Assembly (NCBI RefSeq): GCF_004354015.1
Contig: NZ_SMRU01000004.1
Location: 106,954-170,953, forward strand
Reading direction: 5' to 3'
From: Arthrobacter terricola
Lineage (GTDB): Bacteria > Actinomycetota > Actinomycetes > Actinomycetales > Micrococcaceae
DNA: 64,000 bases
A program made the translations under genes and the position numbers. Position 1 is the first letter of the stretch. Each line of letters starts with the position of its first letter. Positions 8,767 through 18,332 of the stretch are shown in pieces. The notes beneath the pieces were generated by a model. It made no database searches. It was not told the DNA's origin and worked only from the letters and a program-made list of their open reading frames with translations.

Positions 8767-9885
8767 ATGGACGCATCCTCGACGACGAACATACCCCTGG
8801 TTGACCTCGCATCCCAGCACGCCGAAGTGGAAAGCGACGTCCTCAGCGGTTTGGAAGACGTTTTCGCAACGACGGCATTCATTGGAGGCACCGCCGTCGG
8901 GCAATTCGAAGGAGCGTACGCCGAGTGGCTGGGAGTGGCCCACTGCGTGGGGGTTGCCAACGGCACGGAAGCCCTGGAACTCGCGTTGCGCGCAACGGGC
9001 GTGGACGCCGGATCAGAGGTGATCATTCCGGTCAATACCTTCATCGCCACCGCGGAAGCCGTGGTGCGGATCGGTGCCATTCCGGTATTCGTCGACGTCG
9101 ATCCGGCGCACCTCCTGATCGACCCCGCCAAGGTCGCCGAAGCGGTGACCGATCGCACCCGCGCGATCGTACCCGTGCACCTTTTCGGCCAGGCCGCGCC
9201 GGTCGAACAATTGCAAGACATAGCGGCGTCCTGCGGGGCGACGATCATCGAAGACGCCGCACAGGCACAGGGGGCGACCCGGAACGGCCGGCCGGCGGGA
9301 GGACTCGGAGCTGTCGCGGGAACAAGCTTCTACCCCGGCAAGAACCTCGGGGCGGCCGGCGACGCCGGTGCCGTCACCACCAACGATCCGGAGATAGCCA
9401 AGCGCGTCCGACTGCTGGGGGCCCACGGGAGCGCGACGAAGTACGTGCATGATGTGGTCGGCTTCAATTCCCGCTTGGATACGATCCAGGCGGTGGTCCT
9501 CAACGCCAAGCTTCGGCGGCTATCGGCGTGGAACGGCTTGAGGCAGGAGGCCGCTGCCCGGTACGCGGAGATGCTCGGCGATGTCCCAGGCATTTCCGTG
9601 CCGACGAGCGCCGAAGGCAACGAGGACGTCTGGCACTTGTACGTCATCCGGACCGCAGCCCGGGACCGGGCACTGGCCGGCTTGTCCGAGGCTGGAATCG
9701 GTGCCGGAATCCATTACCCGACGCCGCTGCACTTGACCGGCGCGTTCGCCCAACTCGGCCTTGCCGAAGGTGCTTTCCCCGTGGCGGAACGCGCCGCCCG
9801 CGAAATCCTGTCCCTGCCGTTGTACCCGCACATCACCATCGCCCAGCAGAAGTTCGTCGTAGAGACCCTTCGGGCACTCGTGTAG
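8767..9885 (+). CDS. DegT/DnrJ/EryC1/StrS-family PLP-dependent sugar aminotransferase (second copy)
   Basis: The 372-residue enzyme starts at ATG 8767 after AAGAAGGTAG. Family features are IPLVDLASQHA at the N-terminus, EDAAQAQGA, and SFYPGKNLGAAGDAG with the PLP Lys. The GKNLG(A)xGDAG form is typical of enzymes that aminate C3 of dTDP- or UDP-keto sugars (FdtB, QdtB, WbpE/WlbC relatives), unlike the GEGG form of the first copy. It is the last gene of the plus-strand arm and is followed by a strong hairpin. Confidence 0.9.
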   Translation: MDASSTTNIPLVDLASQHAEVESDVLSGLEDVFATTAFIGGTAVGQFEGAYAEWLGVAHCVGVANGTEALELALRATGVDAGSEVIIPVNTFIATAEAVVRIGAIPVFVDVDPAHLLIDPAKVAEAVTDRTRAIVPVHLFGQAAPVEQLQDIAASCGATIIEDAAQAQGATRNGRPAGGLGAVAGTSFYPGKNLGAAGDAGAVTTNDPEIAKRVRLLGAHGSATKYVHDVVGFNSRLDTIQAVVLNAKLRRLSAWNGLRQEAAARYAEMLGDVPGISVPTSAEGNEDVWHLYVIRTAARDRALAGLSEAGIGAGIHYPTPLHLTGAFAQLGLAEGAFPVAERAAREILSLPLYPHITIAQQKFVVETLRALV

Positions 9886-9890
9886 CAGGG

Positions 9891-9937
9891 AGAAAGAAGC
9901 GGCTGTCCGGATGCTTACCGGGCAGCCCCTTTCTTCT
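9891..9937. terminator. Bidirectional terminator where the two arms of the polysaccharide locus converge
   Basis: A nearly perfect 20-bp stem is formed by 9891-9910 (AGAAAGAAGCGGCTGTCCGG) and 9918-9937 (CCGGGCAGCCCCTTTCTTCT) around a 7-nt loop. The A-rich left and T-rich right ends allow it to act on both strands, serving the plus-strand aminotransferase and the minus-strand Wzz-like gene. Confidence 0.85.
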
Positions 9938-9959
9938 GGGCGGGTTTGTTGTCAGTACG

Positions 9960-10856
9960 TCACCGCGACGGCTCCACTTCCCGCACTTCTTCGTGGGCCT
10001 CCGCCTCCTGACGGCGTGAATCCTGGCGGCGCGAATCCCGACGGCGGCCGGTGCCCTCCGTGAGCGTGTCCAGGTCCGGACCCAACCACTGATCGACGTC
10101 GGACGCGGGCGCTTGCGGCGAAGGCTCCTCCGCGGCGGGAGCGGCTTCTGCCGACTTGTCAGCCTGTGAACCCGTTGCCGCAGCAGCGTCCGCATCCCGG
10201 GCGGCCTCTTCACGGCGCTGCCGCGCCTTGGCCCGTCCCCGCGCGATGGAAACTGCACCGAACATCAAGACCAGGCCGCCCACCAGGACGCCGATCAAGG
10301 AACGCAAGCGGCTGGAGAATTGCTCAGTGGCCTTGTCCGGCGTCGCGACCACCAAGGACGTGAAAAGGTAGGCGTCGTCTGCTCCGTCGATTTTTTGGAT
10401 GGAGCTGAGGTCTTCCGTGAGCAATTCGCCCAGGCGCTTCGTGGTGGCAATGGATTGGGCCGGTGTTGAAGCGTCACCAGTGATATCAACAAGGAACGAA
10501 TTCTGCCCGCCGATCGCGCCCCGGACAACGTCATATTGTTTGCTGAGTCCCTTGGATGCCAAGTCGTCAGCCGTCGAAGTGTCCTTAAGCCGGGTAATCA
10601 GCACCTGCACCACAAGGGTTGGATCCGATGCCCGCAAATAGGGATTGCTGGAATTCAGTTTCTTGAGCGCCGGATTCGCGATCTTGTCCGCATCGGTAGG
10701 AATGCTCGGGTTGATGACGGCATAGGTCATGGTCGATTCATACGAACGCGGAGCAAATTGGAAAACGTATACCGCCGCGATGAGGGTAACGAAAACGACG
10801 GGCAAGGCAGCGAATTTATGGTGCCAGATTGTCTTAAGTACTGCTAAGGGATCCAT
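9960..10856 (-). CDS. Wzz/YveK-like polysaccharide chain-length regulator
   Basis: The protein has 298 residues from ATG 10856, chosen because GAAAGGA lies just upstream; a longer frame would run back into the polymerase gene. It has one transmembrane segment near residues 15-36 (LPVVFVTLIAAVYVFQF), an extracytoplasmic region of about 150 residues with a Wzz-like SYESTMTYAVINP opening, a second membrane segment around 200-220, and a charged cytoplasmic tail rich in Ala, Glu and Arg. This is the polysaccharide co-polymerase layout. No Walker motifs are present, so the tyrosine-kinase part seen in some homologues is absent. It overlaps the polymerase gene by 23 nt. Confidence 0.8.
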   Translation of the reverse strand: MDPLAVLKTIWHHKFAALPVVFVTLIAAVYVFQFAPRSYESTMTYAVINPSIPTDADKIANPALKKLNSSNPYLRASDPTLVVQVLITRLKDTSTADDLASKGLSKQYDVVRGAIGGQNSFLVDITGDASTPAQSIATTKRLGELLTEDLSSIQKIDGADDAYLFTSLVVATPDKATEQFSSRLRSLIGVLVGGLVLMFGAVSIARGRAKARQRREEAARDADAAAATGSQADKSAEAAPAAEEPSPQAPASDVDQWLGPDLDTLTEGTGRRRDSRRQDSRRQEAEAHEEVREVEPSR

Positions 10857-12372
10857 CGTCTTCCTTTCGAGTGAGAAATGTCCGGGCTGTCTTGTTCCGG
10901 ACGGGCGGCCCTTTTGATTCGACTGGTTCACCTGATTCGACTGGTTTGCCGTGCCCGGTCAACTCGATTTCGCGTTTCACCATGATCCACACAGCCCCGG
11001 AGAGCCCGATGTACAGCGGATAAATCAACGCGAAGGACGGAAATGACAAAGAATCGAACGTCATGGAGCACGCAGCGCCCACGATGCCTCCGGCCGCCAA
11101 CGCTCCGGCAAGGCACTTGAGTGCCTCGGACCGCGCGGCGCGGGCAGCAACCACTGTCATGAGCCCGGGCACGATGAAATAGGTGCAAATGGCAACAAGG
11201 CCCACCAGGCCCATACTGACCGCGGAATTCAAATACTGGTTATCGAGGATATGCAGCGCATTATCGGGAATGTAGTTGCCCGGCCCCAGCCCCAACAGCG
11301 GATGGTCACTCACGATCGCCTCAACGCGTGGGTAATTGTTCGTCCGGGTTGAAATCGATGGGTCGCTGTCCGCCGTCGTGAACGTCCCCACGAGCGTGGC
11401 CACGAGGCCCGGTACCGCGAGGAAAAGCCCGACGACGGCGACCGGCACCGTGACGAACGCCCAAAGCCGGGCCACCCGCGGAAGGAACGGAATGAACACC
11501 ACCATCCCGACGAGCAATCCCATGATGCCCGCCCGTGAGACCGTCGCCGCGATCGCGAACACCAGCAGGCCCGTCCCGGTCCAGTGCAGCCACTTCCGTC
11601 CCGAGCGGTCATAGATGCCGCGCCAGATCGAGAGCGGAAGCAGCATTGCGCTCACCACCGCCAGCTCGATGGAATGGAAGGTGCTGCCGGAAACGCGGAC
11701 AAGGGTTCCACGTACTTGAAAGGTCGTCCCCGCTCCGTTGGTGGTGAACCCGGGCATTGCCACTTGGAACCAATCCATCGGATTGATGTGGAAAATGAAC
11801 TGGATCAACGCGACCACCGAGCAAAAGAGCGCTCCCGCCAGCACCGCGCGGACCAGTTGCAGGACGTCGCCCTGGGTCCGGACGACTTCTGCACTGACAA
11901 GGACGATGGCGGTGCTCGCGACAATCAGCAACACCCAGCGATCGGCTGCGGCCCGGCCTTCGACCGTGCTGCCGCCGGTCAAACCCAGGTAGAGGGCGAC
12001 GTAGGAAGCACAGGTGGCCAGCCACAGCATCGCCACGCCGATGCGGCCGGGGTGGCGGGGACTGAAAGGATCGTGCAAGCCGAAAAGGGCCGAACTGAAC
12101 CACATGGCGAAAAGCACCAATGCGAGCAGCATTGGCATCGTTCCCGCCGCTCCCACTGGCGCCAAGACCATGCTGGACGGAAAGAAGAGGATGCTGAAGA
12201 CGACCACCCGGAGCATGAGTGGCACGCGGCCAGGCCGGCTGGTTTCGGGGTCGAAGTCAAGCAACGTGACAGCTGGCGGCCGGGGCGTGACCAGAAGGCC
12301 GCGCGCCAGCGACCTGCGTCGGTTTCGCTGCGTGTTCTTCGGGATATCCCGTACGGTTGTCGCGGCAGTCAC
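10834..12372 (-). CDS. O-antigen ligase/polymerase-like membrane protein (Wzy-type)
   Basis: This 512-residue integral membrane protein has about ten to twelve hydrophobic segments and a large loop around residues 290-350 containing TRTNNYPRVEAI, DHPLLGLGPGNY and LDNQYLN, the pattern of the Wzy_C/O-antigen ligase family. These proteins polymerise lipid-linked repeat units outside the membrane. The GTG start at 12372 overlaps the stop of the upstream glycosyltransferase by 4 nt and has GGGAG about 9 nt before it. The longer frame back to 12450 would lie inside the upstream gene. Confidence 0.85.
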   Translation of the reverse strand: MTAATTVRDIPKNTQRNRRRSLARGLLVTPRPPAVTLLDFDPETSRPGRVPLMLRVVVFSILFFPSSMVLAPVGAAGTMPMLLALVLFAMWFSSALFGLHDPFSPRHPGRIGVAMLWLATCASYVALYLGLTGGSTVEGRAAADRWVLLIVASTAIVLVSAEVVRTQGDVLQLVRAVLAGALFCSVVALIQFIFHINPMDWFQVAMPGFTTNGAGTTFQVRGTLVRVSGSTFHSIELAVVSAMLLPLSIWRGIYDRSGRKWLHWTGTGLLVFAIAATVSRAGIMGLLVGMVVFIPFLPRVARLWAFVTVPVAVVGLFLAVPGLVATLVGTFTTADSDPSISTRTNNYPRVEAIVSDHPLLGLGPGNYIPDNALHILDNQYLNSAVSMGLVGLVAICTYFIVPGLMTVVAARAARSEALKCLAGALAAGGIVGAACSMTFDSLSFPSFALIYPLYIGLSGAVWIMVKREIELTGHGKPVESGEPVESKGPPVRNKTARTFLTRKEDDGSLSST

Positions 12373-13613
12373 CGGGCACGACTCCCGACCACGGACGCAG
12401 CGCAGGCAGATTCGATAGTCGAGACGATCTGCTTCTTCGTCACTTCCCAATCGAGGCGCTCACTTGCGGCGACCCGCGCAGCCCTCGCGTCGACGTCGGG
12501 CGCTTCCACCGCGGCCGCGAGCGCATCCGCGATGCACCACGGCGTGGGAAGGGCCCACACAGCATCGTCGGTGGACAGTACGGCCCGGGAATATGCCGAT
12601 TCGTTGAGCACGGGAATGTTGCCGGCGCACATGAGTTCTTCGGGAACCAGCGAGATGTTGGTGAAGGAGATGGCCAGGCCGGCGATCGTGCGGTTGTAGA
12701 GTTCGTTGAGTTGCCGGGGCGACAGGTTGCCGTGGTCGGCGACGGGGATTGACCAGCCGGAGACGTGGTCGCCGTAGACGTGGATCTCTTGTTCCGGGTG
12801 AGTTTGGTGGAACCTTTCGAGCGCCAACTTCGCCAAAAGGTAGCCCCGGCGGTCAACGCTCTTCTTCGCGTAGAACACTACGCCGCTTCGCGGGACCTTC
12901 TCGAATTCGGGAAGAATGCGGTAGACATCGGTGTCGACGCCGAACGGGACGATTGCTTCCGGCGCCCTTCCGACTTCGGATTCCATGACCCCGGCGATCA
13001 TGTTCCCAAGGGCGATGTTGGTGAAGCCAAAGCGGTAGGTGTCCTCGGCCAGTGCGTAAAGGGTCCCGCGGGGGTAGAAGAACGGTTCGTAGTCCTGGAT
13101 GAAGTAGAAACGGTGTGCCGAAGGATGTGCCCGGGCGGCGACTACGTGCGCGGTGGCCCATGAGCTGGCCACGACGGCGTCGACGTCGTCCATGCCTGTG
13201 GTGGCGCTGCGGACGTCTGCGCGCAGGCCGGGCCAGTGGCGCCGGATCACTTCCTCGTGCCGGGCTACATCGTCCGCGTACCGGTCGTAGAGGAACAAGG
13301 TGCAGCGGTGTCCTCGTTCTTCGAGGCCCTGCACCATCCGGAAGAGCGTGGTGTGTCCGCCGGATCCTGCACCGGGCGGCATGCATACCCAGCCGATGTG
13401 CAGGCGGTCGGCTTTGTTTGTGCGCGGGGCGGCCGGTGCCAGGGCGCTGGAGTCCATGATGTCCTCTTCGCGCAAGGGGAAGTCGAACTCGGACCATGCG
13501 AGCCGCTCGCCGAGTGCTTCGAAGAGGCGCCGGCTGCCGCGCCTCGCGATTGTTGCTACGCCTTCGGTCCGAAGGTGCGAGATCAACTGGCTTGCGCTCA
13601 TTCCAGAGCCCAT
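12369..13613 (-). CDS. Glycosyltransferase, GT-B fold, WsaF-like
   Basis: The 414-residue protein starts at ATG 13613 after AAGGAAG, 1 nt past the flippase stop; an ATG 42 nt upstream lies within the flippase gene. The nucleotide-sugar fold begins with LHIGWVCMPPGAGSGGHTT and continues with YFIQDYEPFFYP, GNMIAGVM, PFGVDTDVY, YAKKSVDRRGY and SLVPEELMCAGNIPVL. This set is typical of the rhamnosyltransferase WsaF group. It has no membrane segments and probably works at the inner face on the lipid-linked unit. Donor sugar is inferred only from similarity. Confidence 0.8.
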   Translation of the reverse strand: MGSGMSASQLISHLRTEGVATIARRGSRRLFEALGERLAWSEFDFPLREEDIMDSSALAPAAPRTNKADRLHIGWVCMPPGAGSGGHTTLFRMVQGLEERGHRCTLFLYDRYADDVARHEEVIRRHWPGLRADVRSATTGMDDVDAVVASSWATAHVVAARAHPSAHRFYFIQDYEPFFYPRGTLYALAEDTYRFGFTNIALGNMIAGVMESEVGRAPEAIVPFGVDTDVYRILPEFEKVPRSGVVFYAKKSVDRRGYLLAKLALERFHQTHPEQEIHVYGDHVSGWSIPVADHGNLSPRQLNELYNRTIAGLAISFTNISLVPEELMCAGNIPVLNESAYSRAVLSTDDAVWALPTPWCIADALAAAVEAPDVDARAARVAASERLDWEVTKKQIVSTIESACAASVVGSRAR

Positions 13614-13614
13614 G

Positions 13615-15168
13615 TCACTTCCTTTCTCCAGTAAGGTCGGCGGCAGTGAGGTCATCGGCGGTAAGATCCGCAGCCGTTAGGGCCTCAGCCGCCATGGCCG
13701 GGTCCAGCGGCGCTACGCCGTCCGGGGAGGTCTGCCGGAGGCCGCCGAGCAACGTCCGCACTTGCCGGTATGTGCACGCGGCATAGACGGCCAGGCCGGC
13801 CACCGCCCCTGCGGCGACTGCGAAGATGGCGATCGAAATCCAACTTGCCACGAGCCACCCCACGACGCCGCACGCGACAGCAGCTGCCGCGGCAGGCAAC
13901 GCTGTCCGTACGAGGGACAGAATCCGCGCTCCGGTGGATTTCGAGACAAGCACGAGATACACCGGGATGACCACAAACCAAGTAACGACAACATGGGCCA
14001 TGCCGGCACCGGCAATTCCCCCGAGCCGGACACCGAAGAACATTGCCGGAGCCAAGGCAAGCAACCAGACCACCTGGACCCAGAACAGTCCGACGGTCTT
14101 CCCGGCGCCTACGCAGAGATCCGCGAAGACTTCGGAGAGGATCCGGGCGGCCCCGAACAAGCCCAGGCTGACCATTGCCGCCGCGGCCGCGCTCCACCGT
14201 TCGCCGTAGAAGGCGACGATGAGCGGCAGGGCGAGCGCGGTCAGCAGTGCGGAGACGGGGAAGCCGACGTAAGCAATCCCGGCGGTCACTTTCACGGCGG
14301 CTTCGCGCAGGTTTCCGGAGGCGTTGAGCCTGCCGAAGGTGGGAACGGCGACAGTCCTGATAATGGCGGTAATGATGTTGCTGGGGGTGCTCGCCAGGTT
14401 GAATGCCAACAGGTACAAGCCGAGGTTCACGGGTCCCAGTGCCGGGCCGATGACCATGTAGTCGAGGTTCAGGGTGACAAAGACCACGAGGTTGGCCATG
14501 GCAAGCGGAAGGCCGAGGCGCAGGATCTCCTTGGCTTCCGCCCGGTTGAATCCGGGCTTGTACCGTTTGGGGCTGATGATCCAGTAGCCGATGGTCGCGG
14601 TCAGTTGCCCGCCGACCCGTGACAGTGCCAGCGCCATGGCCCCCCAGCCCCATAGGGCCATGGGAACAACCAGGCCTAGGGCAACCAAGGCATTCAGTAC
14701 GTCGACGAGTATTCTGCGCTTCTGCAGGAAGTCGCGCCAGATCAGTGCGGTTGGCACCGACGTCAGTCCCGAGAGCAGGACAGTCAACGCCATGACCTGG
14801 ACTACGGGCGTCGCGCCGGGATCTCCCAGTACTGCCGCGAGGAGCGGGGCAAGGATGATCACGAGTGCCGTCAGGAGGCCGCTCGTCAGCAGGGAAATGG
14901 TGAAGACAGTCGGGGCTATCTCGTCCGGATCGCGGTCGCCGCGGCCCAAGGCGGCCGTCGCCCCGAGTTCGGCGATGTTCACCGCTATGGTCTGGACAAC
15001 CAGGGCCACCGCAAGGGCGCCGAAGTGCTCGGGTGCGACCAAGCGGGCGAGCACCAGCGTAGTAACGAATTGAAGGAGTCGGGACAGCCCGATATTGACC
15101 GCACCCCAGAGGGTGCCTCGCCGCAAACGCGAAGCGAGCGTCCCGGTCCGCGGCTCGGCCTGGCTCAC
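13615..15168 (-). CDS. Lipopolysaccharide/oligosaccharide flippase (Wzx/WzxC-like)
   Basis: This 517-residue polytopic protein has about 12-14 hydrophobic segments and belongs to the MATE/MOP-like polysaccharide exporter group (GTLWGAVNIGLSRLLQF opening, LVLARLVAPEHFGALAVALV, ELGATAALG). It would flip undecaprenyl-linked repeat units across the membrane. The GTG start at 15168 overlaps the upstream glycosyltransferase stop by 4 nt. Oddly, the C-terminus carries three perfect-length 5-residue repeats just before the stop (LTAAD-LTADD-LTAAD, then LT), encoded by a 15-bp repeat at 13636-13680. Confidence 0.85.
   Translation of the reverse strand: MSQAEPRTGTLASRLRRGTLWGAVNIGLSRLLQFVTTLVLARLVAPEHFGALAVALVVQTIAVNIAELGATAALGRGDRDPDEIAPTVFTISLLTSGLLTALVIILAPLLAAVLGDPGATPVVQVMALTVLLSGLTSVPTALIWRDFLQKRRILVDVLNALVALGLVVPMALWGWGAMALALSRVGGQLTATIGYWIISPKRYKPGFNRAEAKEILRLGLPLAMANLVVFVTLNLDYMVIGPALGPVNLGLYLLAFNLASTPSNIITAIIRTVAVPTFGRLNASGNLREAAVKVTAGIAYVGFPVSALLTALALPLIVAFYGERWSAAAAAMVSLGLFGAARILSEVFADLCVGAGKTVGLFWVQVVWLLALAPAMFFGVRLGGIAGAGMAHVVVTWFVVIPVYLVLVSKSTGARILSLVRTALPAAAAAVACGVVGWLVASWISIAIFAVAAGAVAGLAVYAACTYRQVRTLLGGLRQTSPDGVAPLDPAMAAEALTAADLTADDLTAADLTGERK
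13636..13680 (-). repeat. Three tandem 15-bp units inside the flippase 3' end
   Basis: Three consecutive 15-nt units encode LTAAD, LTADD and LTAAD. The units differ mostly at third codon positions. They match the A(D/N)LxX spacing of pentapeptide repeats, but three copies are too few to form a fold on their own. Confidence 0.7.
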
Positions 15169-16244
15169 GAAATCCCCACCATCCGCCAGGCGCGCCAGCG
15201 CACCCTGTCCAGTTGGGTCCGGCCTGCTTCTGCCGCCCGTTGCCACACCATCGGCGCCTTGCCGCCGTCGGCCCTTGCGAGCCGCCAGCCCACTCCCTGC
15301 ATACGACGCCGGCCCTGGCGTCCGGGCGTTGACCGGGAGGCGAAGTCCCGCAGTGCCGCCGCGTCCGCCGTCGGACCGCCCGAATCAAGGGTGCGGGCCG
15401 CAAGGATGAGGGCCTCGCGTCCCACTGCTTGTTGTGCCCGCTCGAAAAGGCGATTGCCCCGGGGAAGGCCTCGCAACACCTCGGGCGACCGCAGGACGCG
15501 GAAGGCTTCGAGGCGGTGGCCCAGGTCGACCATCATCGTGGCGAACGTCGTCAGGTGCATGTTGCTGCCATGGACGCGGTAGTAAGCCTGCACAGGGCCG
15601 TTGATCCTGCCCACATCCCAATGGGCCGCAGTGCGGAGCCAGTATTCCAGGTCTCCTGAGTGCGGCAATGACGGGTTGTAGGACCCTACTTGCCGCATGA
15701 CCTCGGTGCGCATGACCACTTCCGGGGACAAGATGAAGCACCGGCCCCGCCGGCAAGCCCAGCCGATCCATTCATGGCCCGGCCACACAGTCCACGAGTG
15801 CCGCATCCGGCCGTTGGTCCTTGGCAGATCGTTCTCGTCGGAAAATTCCAGGGGCCGACCGTAGACCATTCCTACCCGTGGGTTGGCGGTCATCAGGGCA
15901 GTGGCACGGAACAGGGCGCCCGGAGCGAGCAAGTCATCAGCAGAAAGGAGCGCCACGAATTCGGTGGATACCCTCGACAACCCGTCGTTGTACGTGGCGA
16001 TATGGCCCATGTTTTGTTCGTGGGCCACCACGGAAATCCGCGGCTCCCGGCTGGCTAGTTCCCGTGCCGTTTCGGCCGAGTCGTCGCTGGAGGCGTCATC
16101 GACGATGATCACCCGCGCGTCGACGCCGGTTTGGCCCAGGACGGAATCGACGACGGCGGGAAGGTATCTTGCGTAGTTGTAGCACGGGATGACGACGGTC
16201 ACCTGCGGCGTGGTCCGGGGCGCGCGCGGCCTCATGATTTTCAT
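15165..16244 (-). CDS. GT2 family glycosyltransferase
   Basis: The protein has 359 residues from ATG 16244, preceded by GGGGAAA. It shows the GT-A fold of family 2: VTVVIPCYNYARYL, a VDDASSDDS nucleotide-binding segment and LLSADDLLAPGAL, where ADD is the metal-binding DxD-like site. SGDLEYWLRT later in the chain supplies the usual acceptor-side acidic residue. No membrane segments are visible. It would add one sugar of the repeat unit. Its stop overlaps the flippase start. Confidence 0.87.
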   Translation of the reverse strand: MKIMRPRAPRTTPQVTVVIPCYNYARYLPAVVDSVLGQTGVDARVIIVDDASSDDSAETARELASREPRISVVAHEQNMGHIATYNDGLSRVSTEFVALLSADDLLAPGALFRATALMTANPRVGMVYGRPLEFSDENDLPRTNGRMRHSWTVWPGHEWIGWACRRGRCFILSPEVVMRTEVMRQVGSYNPSLPHSGDLEYWLRTAAHWDVGRINGPVQAYYRVHGSNMHLTTFATMMVDLGHRLEAFRVLRSPEVLRGLPRGNRLFERAQQAVGREALILAARTLDSGGPTADAAALRDFASRSTPGRQGRRRMQGVGWRLARADGGKAPMVWQRAAEAGRTQLDRVRWRAWRMVGIS

Positions 16245-16439
16245 GATTTCCCCGCGTCCACGTATTTCATCGTTAGAGCGTCCCCTCCAGTAGAGACCCC
16301 AGACTGGCAGCCGTTTCGAACAGTGGTTTCAGCCTATGGACCGATCATGCCGGGCAGCGCGAGTGCCTGTCACTTGAATTGCGATTGGCCGCTACTCGTT
16401 CAGGCGGGCGAGACCACTGACTCCCGCCCGCCAGCACAG

Positions 16440-17987
16440 CTAGTACGCGCCGACGGGCCGGATCATCGCCCTGGCCGTCCGCCAGAGGATGATGATGTCC
16501 CCCACGATTGACCAGTTCTCCACGTAGTACAGGTCAAGCCGGACGCTGTCCTGCCAATTGAGTTCCGAGCGTCCATTGATCTGCCACATCCCGGTCAGCC
16601 CGGGCTTGATGTAGAGACGGCGGTGGACGTGGCTCTCGTAACCGTCCACCTCGCGTTGCAGCGGAGGCCGGGGACCAACAAGGCTCATATTCCCCAGCAG
16701 CACATTCCAAAACTGCGGGAATTCATCCAATGAATAGCGCCTCATCCATTCACCGACACGTGTGACGCGCGGATCCTTTTGCATCTTGAACAACAGCCCT
16801 GCACCCTCGTTTTGGTCGAGAAGCCCGGCCAATGCGTCCTCGGCGTTCTCCACCATCGAACGGAATTTATACATCATGAATGTCTGTCCACGGCGCCCGA
16901 TGCGTTCTTGCTTGAAGATCACGGGCCCTGGGCTATCCCGCCGGATCAACACCGCAAGGACCACGAAAACCGGGGCAAGGACAATCAATGCCGCAGCGGA
17001 AAGGACGATATCGAGGAGCCGTTTCAATACGTGCTTTCCACCTGCATAATGCGGAAGTTCAACGTGCATCAGCGGGAGTCCCTCCACGGGACGCGAATGA
17101 ATTCTGGGACCGGCGACGTTGGTCAGGCCCGTGGTCAGGATCAACTGGGTTGAACTTTCTTCCAATTGCCAGCCAAGCTCCTGGATATAGGCGCCACCGC
17201 CTTCGACCGGTCCGGCGATGATCACGGCGTCGGCTTCCGTGGCCGCAACGGCGCCAACAACGGAATAGGGGTCGCCCACAACGGGAATCGGTTGGCCATT
17301 GACAAAGAGGCCGGCTGGGTCAGGTTTCCCCGGCATAACAACTCCGACCACTTCGTAGGCGGGCCCTGATTTCTTCTCAATTTGGTTGATGACGTATTTC
17401 ACGTCCTCGACCGCACCCAGGACAACCACCTTGGAGAGGTAGTGACCGTGCGCGCGCTGGCTGCTCAACCAGCGCCGCAATGCCCAACGGGAAGCGATCA
17501 GGCCAAGGCATCCCAGGGGGAATACCAGCGCGACGTAGCCGCGCGCAATATCGACTTCGAAGACTACGCACACGAGGTTGAGGAGGCCTACCAGGATGAT
17601 CGTCGCACTGAAGACCCGTTTGTATTCGTCGGGCCCGATGCCCACCACTTGTTTGTCCCGGCTCCGATAAATAGTTAACGCGCCCATCCAAGCGCACGCG
17701 ATGATGAGTGAAACCGTGAAATAGTCCAGGTGATGTCCGTCCACAACAACGAAGGAATTATTAGTTCCAAAGCGGGCAAACTGGGCGATACCTGCAACGG
17801 AACAAATGACTGCGGCGTCGACGATCCATAAGAGCCTCGAGTACCGGCGCGCCCAGAAGATCCCGGACACGGGCGACGCGTAGCGTTTCCCGCCACGTTG
17901 TGAGGTCCCGAACAAGGGATCGTCAATAAGGGCCCGGCCCAGTCCGAAACCGAGGTCTTCGGCGGCGGCTTCTTCCGCCGGGCTCAC
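16440..17987 (-). CDS. Polyprenyl glycosylphosphotransferase (initiating sugar-1-phosphate transferase)
   Basis: The protein has 515 residues from GTG 17987, with GGAGGTG upstream. The N-terminal part holds about four membrane segments and a CoA-binding-like central domain. The C-terminal third is the bacterial sugar transferase domain: [43 protein letters not shown], and [15 protein letters not shown] near residue 450. Such WbaP/CpsE-type enzymes load the first sugar phosphate onto undecaprenyl phosphate, starting repeat-unit assembly. It is the first gene of the minus-strand arm, separated by 195 nt from the next gene; that gap shows no clear terminator or RNA gene. Confidence 0.9.
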   Translation of the reverse strand: MSPAEEAAAEDLGFGLGRALIDDPLFGTSQRGGKRYASPVSGIFWARRYSRLLWIVDAAVICSVAGIAQFARFGTNNSFVVVDGHHLDYFTVSLIIACAWMGALTIYRSRDKQVVGIGPDEYKRVFSATIILVGLLNLVCVVFEVDIARGYVALVFPLGCLGLIASRWALRRWLSSQRAHGHYLSKVVVLGAVEDVKYVINQIEKKSGPAYEVVGVVMPGKPDPAGLFVNGQPIPVVGDPYSVVGAVAATEADAVIIAGPVEGGGAYIQELGWQLEESSTQLILTTGLTNVAGPRIHSRPVEGLPLMHVELPHYAGGKHVLKRLLDIVLSAAALIVLAPVFVVLAVLIRRDSPGPVIFKQERIGRRGQTFMMYKFRSMVENAEDALAGLLDQNEGAGLLFKMQKDPRVTRVGEWMRRYSLDEFPQFWNVLLGNMSLVGPRPPLQREVDGYESHVHRRLYIKPGLTGMWQINGRSELNWQDSVRLDLYYVENWSIVGDIIILWRTARAMIRPVGAY

Positions 17988-18050
17988 TGTCGCACCTCCG
18001 GCGCCTGGAAGGCTATCCCCTTGAACGAAGAGGCTATTGTCCTTTTACCG

Positions 18051-18072
18051 TCCGGCGCCGAAGGGCGCCGGA
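18051..18072 (-). other. Perfect hairpin in the probable leader of the polysaccharide operon
   Basis: Arms TCCGGCGCC (18051-18059) and GGCGCCGGA (18064-18072) flank a 4-nt loop, 64 nt upstream of the glycosylphosphotransferase start. There is no T-run on either strand, so it is not a standard terminator. It could be a leader RNA structure or a regulator site. Confidence 0.35.
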
Positions 18073-18117
18073 AAACTAAGCAAAACATGGTGCAGGCCAC
18101 ATCGACACCCGCTTCTT

Positions 18118-18148
18118 CTTATACAAATTCTTTGCCTGACGGACTCAA
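18118..18148 (-). promoter_or_regulatory. Candidate promoter of the minus-strand polysaccharide operon
   Basis: On the minus strand, TTGAGT (18143-18148) and TATAAG (18118-18123) are separated by 19 nt in an AT-richer stretch upstream of the glycosylphosphotransferase gene. The rest of 17988-18332 shows no gene. Spacing is longer than ideal, so this is only a candidate. Confidence 0.3.
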
Positions 18149-18332
18149 CTTCGGATACTGCCGGCCACCCGAAGGAATATCAGGCTATGGAATAACGGAC
18201 CGCTCCACACGAGTAACGTCCACTTATCATTCCCAAACGGACACACTTGCAGCGTTCGTTGCCGTACCTGTCCGGCACTCGAGTAGTTGTACGCGGGGAT
18301 GCGGCATCGCCGGTTATTAAGTGGCCGCGGAA

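Noticed and set aside
18021..18320. 99-residue plus-strand frame in the intergenic region upstream of the polysaccharide operon
   Set aside because: There is no ribosome-binding site, the composition is not like coding DNA here, and the region carries promoter-like and hairpin elements instead.
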